Of a stretch of DNA of 64,000 bases, positions 60,100 to 64,000 are shown piece by piece. The stretch covers positions 173,666 through 237,665 of the forward strand of contig NZ_JBLREB010000003.1 of the NCBI RefSeq assembly GCF_048159605.1, read 5' to 3'. The notes below the pieces were generated by a model. The model saw nothing but the letters and a program-made list of their open reading frames with translations, did no database searches and was not told the DNA's origin. The position numbers and the translations under genes were made by a program. This DNA is from Ectobacillus polymachus. GTDB taxonomy: Bacteria > Bacillota > Bacilli > Bacillales > Bacillaceae_G. Positions within the stretch are counted from its first letter, which is position 1; every line of letters begins with the position of its first letter.

Positions 60100-61005
60100 T
60101 CATATCTCTACATATTCTAAAAACTTTTTTATCAATCGGTATTGCGTGCTATGTTGTGAGTGTATCCAACCAAATGAAATGCTTGAATCAATCGTATAAT
60201 CAGCCAAGGGAATCGCTACGATTCGATTGCTTTCCACATAGGGGTCATCTTTTAACATTAAACTAGACAACAAACTGATTCCTAATCCTTCTGATACGGT
60301 TCTTTTAATTACTTCACTATTTGTGGTTGCAAATATGATATTGATTGGTCCAAGCTTTTTCGTCATATATTCAATTATATTATTCCAAAAACTCCCTGAA
60401 AACATTACGAACGGGTAATCTACGATATCCTGTAACAACAGTTCTTTATTAAAAGCTAGCGGAGAATCTCTCGGGACAATGACTTTAATTCCCCATTGAT
60501 ATGGAGATAATTGATATTTAATTTGTTCGGGTAGTCCTGCTGCTGAATGTTTATTAAGTCCAATAAATCCTAAATCCACCTCATGTCGATTTACCCTTTC
60601 CATAATTTCTTTGCTTTCCATTTCAAAAATCGTCACTTTGATTTGAGGAAAATCCTTTTTAATTCGGTAAAGTGCTTTCGGTAATACATTCATAAATAAG
60701 CTAGAAATGGTAGCGATTCGTAATTCTCCTGTAAAGGAAGAAGTTAATGCTTGAACTTCTTCTTTCATTTCATCCACTTTTCTTGTAATTTCCAGTGCTT
60801 TCTTAATAATATTCTTACCATCTTCTGTAGGAACGGTTCCAAAGCGCGAGCGCTTAAATAATTGAATTCCAATTTCTTTTTCCAATAAAGAAATCGATTG
60901 ACTGATAGCGGATTGAGACACATGCAGGTTTTGAGCGGCAAGGGAAATGGATTTCGTTTTTACAACTTCCTTGATATATTCCATCTGTTCGAAGTTCAAA
61001 GTCAT
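60100..61005 (-). CDS. LysR-family transcriptional regulator
   Basis: 301 aa. The DNA-binding domain is at residues 1-60 (SISLAAQNLHVSQSAISQSISLLEKEIG), with the effector-binding domain at 90-295. It is divergent from an MFS transporter gene, with two inverted ATAAG[A/G]ATTG copies and a 9-bp palindrome in the 157-base gap. It probably regulates that transporter and itself. Confidence 0.88.
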   Translation of the reverse strand: MTLNFEQMEYIKEVVKTKSISLAAQNLHVSQSAISQSISLLEKEIGIQLFKRSRFGTVPTEDGKNIIKKALEITRKVDEMKEEVQALTSSFTGELRIATISSLFMNVLPKALYRIKKDFPQIKVTIFEMESKEIMERVNRHEVDLGFIGLNKHSAAGLPEQIKYQLSPYQWGIKVIVPRDSPLAFNKELLLQDIVDYPFVMFSGSFWNNIIEYMTKKLGPINIIFATTNSEVIKRTVSEGLGISLLSSLMLKDDPYVESNRIVAIPLADYTIDSSISFGWIHSQHSTQYRLIKKFLEYVEI

Positions 61006-61021
61006 TCTCCATTCTTTTTAT

Positions 61022-61099
61022 ATTAGCAATTCTTATATTACCATTAAAAATCGTTGTTTTACATTTTAAATAATTATATTTAAAATAAGGATTGTTAAT
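61022..61099. promoter_or_regulatory. Candidate LysR binding region
   Basis: ATTAGCAATTCTTAT (61022-61036) and ATAAGGATTGTTAAT (61085-61099) are inverted copies of one motif with two differences. Between them lies the perfect palindrome TTTTAAATA-N4-TATTTAAAA (61064-61085). Arrangement between divergent LysR and MFS genes suggests regulator sites. Confidence 0.5.
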
Positions 61100-61162
61100 T
61101 TTTAGTGCGTATGTATAGATGTACGAGTGCTATAGACATTATAAGAGTTAAGGGGGAAGAAG

Positions 61163-62377
61163 ATGAAGAATGAAAAATTATGGTCTAAGGATTTTATGAT
61201 TGTTTCTAGTATTAACTTTATTGTGACATTGATCTTTTATTTGTTAATGGTCAGCATTTCTATTTATGCAGTAGATAAATTTCATGCGAGCACGAGTGAA
61301 GCAGGGCTTGTAACTGGTATTTTTGTAATCGGGGCTCTATTTGGAAGACTACTTACTGGTAGGATTATCGAAGCGAAGGGTCGGAAGAAAATTCTTTTCG
61401 TTGGATTGATCTGTTTCATCATTACGACCTTATTCTACTTTGGTGCAACTAATTTACCACTTCTACTGATGAATCGTTTTTTACATGGTATTGCATACGG
61501 AATAACGAGTACAGCTACGGGGACGATTGTTGCTAGGATTATCCCTCCTTCAAGACGTGGAGAGGGGATTGGGTATTATAGTTTAAGTGCAATTATAGGG
61601 ACTGCTATTGGTCCATTTCTAGGTTTGTATTTCATGCAGCATACTAGTTTTTCCATGATATTTGTATTTTGTTTGCTGGTAGAAGCTTTTGGTTTGGTTA
61701 CGGCAATCTTTTTGAGTGCACAACCTATCCAAGAAAATGTTGAAGTAGATACAAAAGGCTTTAAAATAAGTAACTATATTGAATATAAAGCTATTCCCAT
61801 TGCTTTTGTAACGCTAATTATAAGCTTTGTTTATTCAAGTGTTTTATCATTTATTACGTTTTATGCGAAAGAATTACAATTGATTGATGCAGCTAGCTTT
61901 TTCTTCGTTATATATGCGATTGTAGTTTTACTTTCAAGACCATTTTCTGGCCGATTATTTGATAGCAAAGGGGCTAATCTTGTCATTTATCCAACACTTC
62001 TCGTCTTTGCAGGAGGTATGCTTCTTCTTAGCCAAGTACACCAGGGATGGACTTTATTATTAGCGGGGGCCATTATTGGACTTGGGTATGGAAACTATAC
62101 ATCTTCTGCCCAAACTGTTTCTGTAAAAGTAACACCACCCCATCGATTAGGTTTGGCTACATCCACCTTTTTTATTTTTATGGACCTTGGATTTGGAATT
62201 GGTCCATATTTAATCGGATTCCTTATACCTTATACAGGATACCGAGGTCTTTATTTGACAATGGTAGGTATAATCCTACTCTGTATGGTCCTTTACTACT
62301 TTATGCACGGAATAAAAGAAAAACAGTTGAATCGAGGCAAAGCGGTTTTATCTGAAGCAAACACAAATATTGGATAA
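61163..62377 (+). CDS. MFS transporter
   Basis: 404 aa with 12 hydrophobic segments. FGRLLTGRIIEAKGRKKIL between segments 2 and 3 is the MFS A motif, and SRPFSGRLFDSKGAN the corresponding loop in the second half. It resembles small-molecule or arabinose/YfcJ-type exporters; the substrate is unknown. AAGGGGGAAG precedes the ATG. The divergent LysR gene probably controls it. Confidence 0.88.
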   Translation: MKNEKLWSKDFMIVSSINFIVTLIFYLLMVSISIYAVDKFHASTSEAGLVTGIFVIGALFGRLLTGRIIEAKGRKKILFVGLICFIITTLFYFGATNLPLLLMNRFLHGIAYGITSTATGTIVARIIPPSRRGEGIGYYSLSAIIGTAIGPFLGLYFMQHTSFSMIFVFCLLVEAFGLVTAIFLSAQPIQENVEVDTKGFKISNYIEYKAIPIAFVTLIISFVYSSVLSFITFYAKELQLIDAASFFFVIYAIVVLLSRPFSGRLFDSKGANLVIYPTLLVFAGGMLLLSQVHQGWTLLLAGAIIGLGYGNYTSSAQTVSVKVTPPHRLGLATSTFFIFMDLGFGIGPYLIGFLIPYTGYRGLYLTMVGIILLCMVLYYFMHGIKEKQLNRGKAVLSEANTNIG

Positions 62378-62383
62378 TGGAAG

Positions 62384-62422
62384 AGATGACTCAAAAGGGG
62401 ATACCTATTGAGTCATCTTTTT
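62384..62422 (+). terminator. Terminator after the MFS gene
   Basis: AGATGACTCAA and TTGAGTCATCT are perfect 11-bp complements, followed by TTTTTG. Confidence 0.88.
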
Positions 62423-62437
62423 GTTCGATAGAAGGGA

Positions 62438-63334
62438 TTAGAAATACGCTTCCAAAGCAGCGGATAATTCTTGTAATTCCGACTCCAGTACTTGTTGCTT
62501 CTGCATATATAGCAGCAATCCTTGGACAATATGTTCGCGTGGTTCTTGCTGCGTCTGGGTAAATTCATTCTCTATCGCATCTAACGAAAGTACTAATGTT
62601 TCTCGCTGCTTTGTACTTAAAGTGAGGGAGTCTATTACCTCGCGTATACGTGAGAGGATGAGAATGATTTGTTTATGGTGCTCTTTTTTTTCTAACTCTT
62701 CCACATGAAGAAAGTTTTCCATTATGTCCTCATTTAAGAGCGGTTCTTCATCAGTATCGAAGCTGACAACAATTGCATCCATGCGACGCATGACGCAGGC
62801 GATAATTTCTTCCGTTGCTACTTGCTTTTGGTCAAATACAATGTACGTTGCATATTCTCTCAATATGCCCTTTAACATAGTAGCGCAGTCAAATGCATAG
62901 GGTGAAATCTGTTCTCCGTACACCTTTATGAGACGGCGGTTTATCCAAGTTAAAAATTGTGCACGTACTTTAAATGAAAGTTGACGAATTTGCTCATTTT
63001 CACGCAAAGTTTGTTCATGTATCTGCATTTGTGTGAAGTCTCTATGCTCAAATGCATGCTCCATTATTGCCTGTAGTTGTTTCATAAACTTTGTTTTTTC
63101 ATCTAAGCTTTGGTGGGCAAGAACAGCTAACTTCTCACTTAGTATTTCATGATAATTCTTGATGCAAGAGAGGATGAGTTCCTCTTTTGAATGGAAGTAA
63201 TTATAAAAGGTACCCTTTGACATACCGCTGTGTTCTACGATGTCCTGTATGGATGTTGCAAGGTATCCCTTTTGGCTGAATAACTTCGTTGCTGCTGTGA
63301 TAATTTCTTGCTTACGTTTATTCACTCTATTCAC
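62438..63334 (-). CDS. TetR-family transcriptional regulator, long form
   Basis: 298 aa, longer than most TetR proteins (about 200). The helix-turn-helix is at residues 8-55 (IITAATKLFSQKGYLATSIQDIVEHSGMSKGTFYNYF). The C-terminal region is all-helical, with an extended final part (about 210-298) that is coiled-coil-like. Upstream are two similar TGACCG-N3-[AG]GTC boxes that fit autoregulation. The usual divergent target is not seen; an IS607-type element begins there instead. Confidence 0.87.
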   Translation of the reverse strand: MNRVNKRKQEIITAATKLFSQKGYLATSIQDIVEHSGMSKGTFYNYFHSKEELILSCIKNYHEILSEKLAVLAHQSLDEKTKFMKQLQAIMEHAFEHRDFTQMQIHEQTLRENEQIRQLSFKVRAQFLTWINRRLIKVYGEQISPYAFDCATMLKGILREYATYIVFDQKQVATEEIIACVMRRMDAIVVSFDTDEEPLLNEDIMENFLHVEELEKKEHHKQIILILSRIREVIDSLTLSTKQRETLVLSLDAIENEFTQTQQEPREHIVQGLLLYMQKQQVLESELQELSAALEAYF

Positions 63335-63440
63335 CTCTATATCTCTAGGACGGTTCCAGATAAAATTAAAACCCCTCTATGTGTCCTGTATATATCTTAT
63401 CACTCTTTAATCTGTTTAAACCTATAGTACAATTCATTTA

Positions 63441-63453
63441 TGACCGCCTGGTC
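63441..63453. promoter_or_regulatory. Candidate TetR operator 1
   Basis: TGACCGCCTGGTC is an imperfect palindrome about 110 bases upstream of the TetR start. Its TGACCG...GTC frame recurs in inverted orientation at 63571. Confidence 0.5.
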
Positions 63454-63570
63454 GTATGCATCTATCATAAGACAAGGAGCAGGTGATTAGCAATATGGGG
63501 AAATGTTTTAAATGTGAATATATTTTTGTTGCCAAAAACTAGTCAGTACTATATAGTATAAAACGTTATA

Positions 63571-63583
63571 GACTAACCGGTCA
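63571..63583. promoter_or_regulatory. Candidate TetR operator 2
   Basis: GACTAACCGGTCA reads TGACCGGTTAGTC on the other strand, matching operator 1 at 10 of 13 positions. A partial third match (ACTAGTCA) lies at 63538. Confidence 0.5.
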
Positions 63584-63723
63584 TTTTTAAAGAGCAGTAC
63601 CGTACCTAGTGGTTCAACTAACCCACGTCATTAAAAGAGAGAAGTTACAATTAATAAGAAAAGGAGATAAAAACAGATAATAAAAATATACGCAAAAATA
63701 ATCAATGGTAGTATAATGTAATC

Positions 63724-64000
63724 ATGGAAAAAATATACAAACCAAAAGAATTTGCGTCTATGTTAGGCGTGAGCGTCATTACATTACAGCGTTGGGATAA
63801 TGACGGCAAGTTGGTGGCTCACCGAAACCCCAAAGGAAGAAGGTACTATACTGAATCGCAGTATCGAGAATATATGGGGATTTCGCAAGAAAATAAAGTA
63901 GGAAAAACCATCCTCTATGCTAGAGTGTCCAATCAAAGTCAAAAGAAGGATTTAGAAAACCAAGTAGAATTTTTACGAATCTTTGCTAATGCTAAAGGTT
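63724..64000 (+). mobile_element. tnpA: IS607-family element: serine-recombinase TnpA, 5' part (partial)
   Basis: 92 codons up to the window end. A MerR-type helix-turn-helix at residues 1-60 (PKEFASMLGVSVITLQRWDNDGKLVAHRNPKGRRYY) is followed by the serine-recombinase start TILYARVSNQSQKKDLENQVEFL with the catalytic serine in ARVS. This domain order defines IS607 TnpA. No ribosome site stands before the ATG, but TATAATG lies 6 bases upstream, so initiation may be leaderless. A tnpB gene would be expected beyond the window. Confidence 0.88.

Overview
The window is about 64 kb of low-GC Firmicute chromosome. AGGAGG-type ribosome sites, frequent GTG/TTG starts, a YclM-type aspartokinase, a YrzI small protein, a proline T-box ahead of proBA, and a cobalamin operon in the order known from Bacillus (Priestia) megaterium together point to Bacillaceae (Bacillus sensu lato). 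I cannot name the species. No rRNA, tRNA or CRISPR array was found.

Layout. 1-2.8 kb: end of the trp operon (trpC'-F-B-A). 2.8-9.2 kb: c-di-GMP and sensing genes (PAS-PAS-GGDEF cyclase, divergent GGDEF-EAL protein, LctP-type permease, orphan PAS histidine kinase). 9.2-9.8 kb: a small-ORF cluster (23-aa leader, YrzI, 21-aa peptide) with alternative RNA stems. 9.8-17.1 kb: a deoxyribonucleoside catabolic island (TrmB-like regulator, pdp, deoC, cdd, nupC-type transporter, AmiS/UreI-type channel, deoB) with a CcpA cre box on its promoter; imperfect direct repeats flank it and suggest insertion. 17.3-34.3 kb: a mixed accessory and housekeeping stretch (EamA exporter, Mrr-like nuclease plus beta-propeller-like partner, MarR plus serine hydrolase, Nudix, cysK, Fsr-type MFS, HAD, two decayed genes, mscL, aspartokinase, a three-copy 41-bp repeat, GNAT, proBA with T-box, UDG-like protein).

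34.4-56.6 kb: a nearly complete anaerobic (early cobalt) adenosylcobalamin locus: bluB, two tandem cobalamin riboswitches each with its own terminator, then cbiW-cbiH60-cbiX-J-C-D-ET-L-F-G-A-cobQ-cobT-sumT-cbiY-btuR-cobD-U-S-cobC-cbiZ-cbiB-pduX. Starting from uroporphyrinogen III it encodes corrin ring synthesis, amidation, adenosylation, aminopropanol-phosphate supply (PduX, CobD, CbiB), lower-ligand synthesis and activation (BluB, CobT, CobC) and assembly (CobU, CobS), plus cobinamide salvage (CbiZ). Precorrin-2 dehydrogenase and cobalt import are not in the window.

56.6-64 kb: transporter/regulator pairs (EamA and LysR; LysR and MFS), YceI and VOC proteins, a TetR regulator with candidate operators, and the start of an IS607-type element that may separate TetR from its target. 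The least explained items are the YrzI leader RNA, the 41-bp repeat array, the hairpin between Shine-Dalgarno and start of the AmiS-like gene, the structured RNA before deoB, and the Mrr-like two-gene operon.
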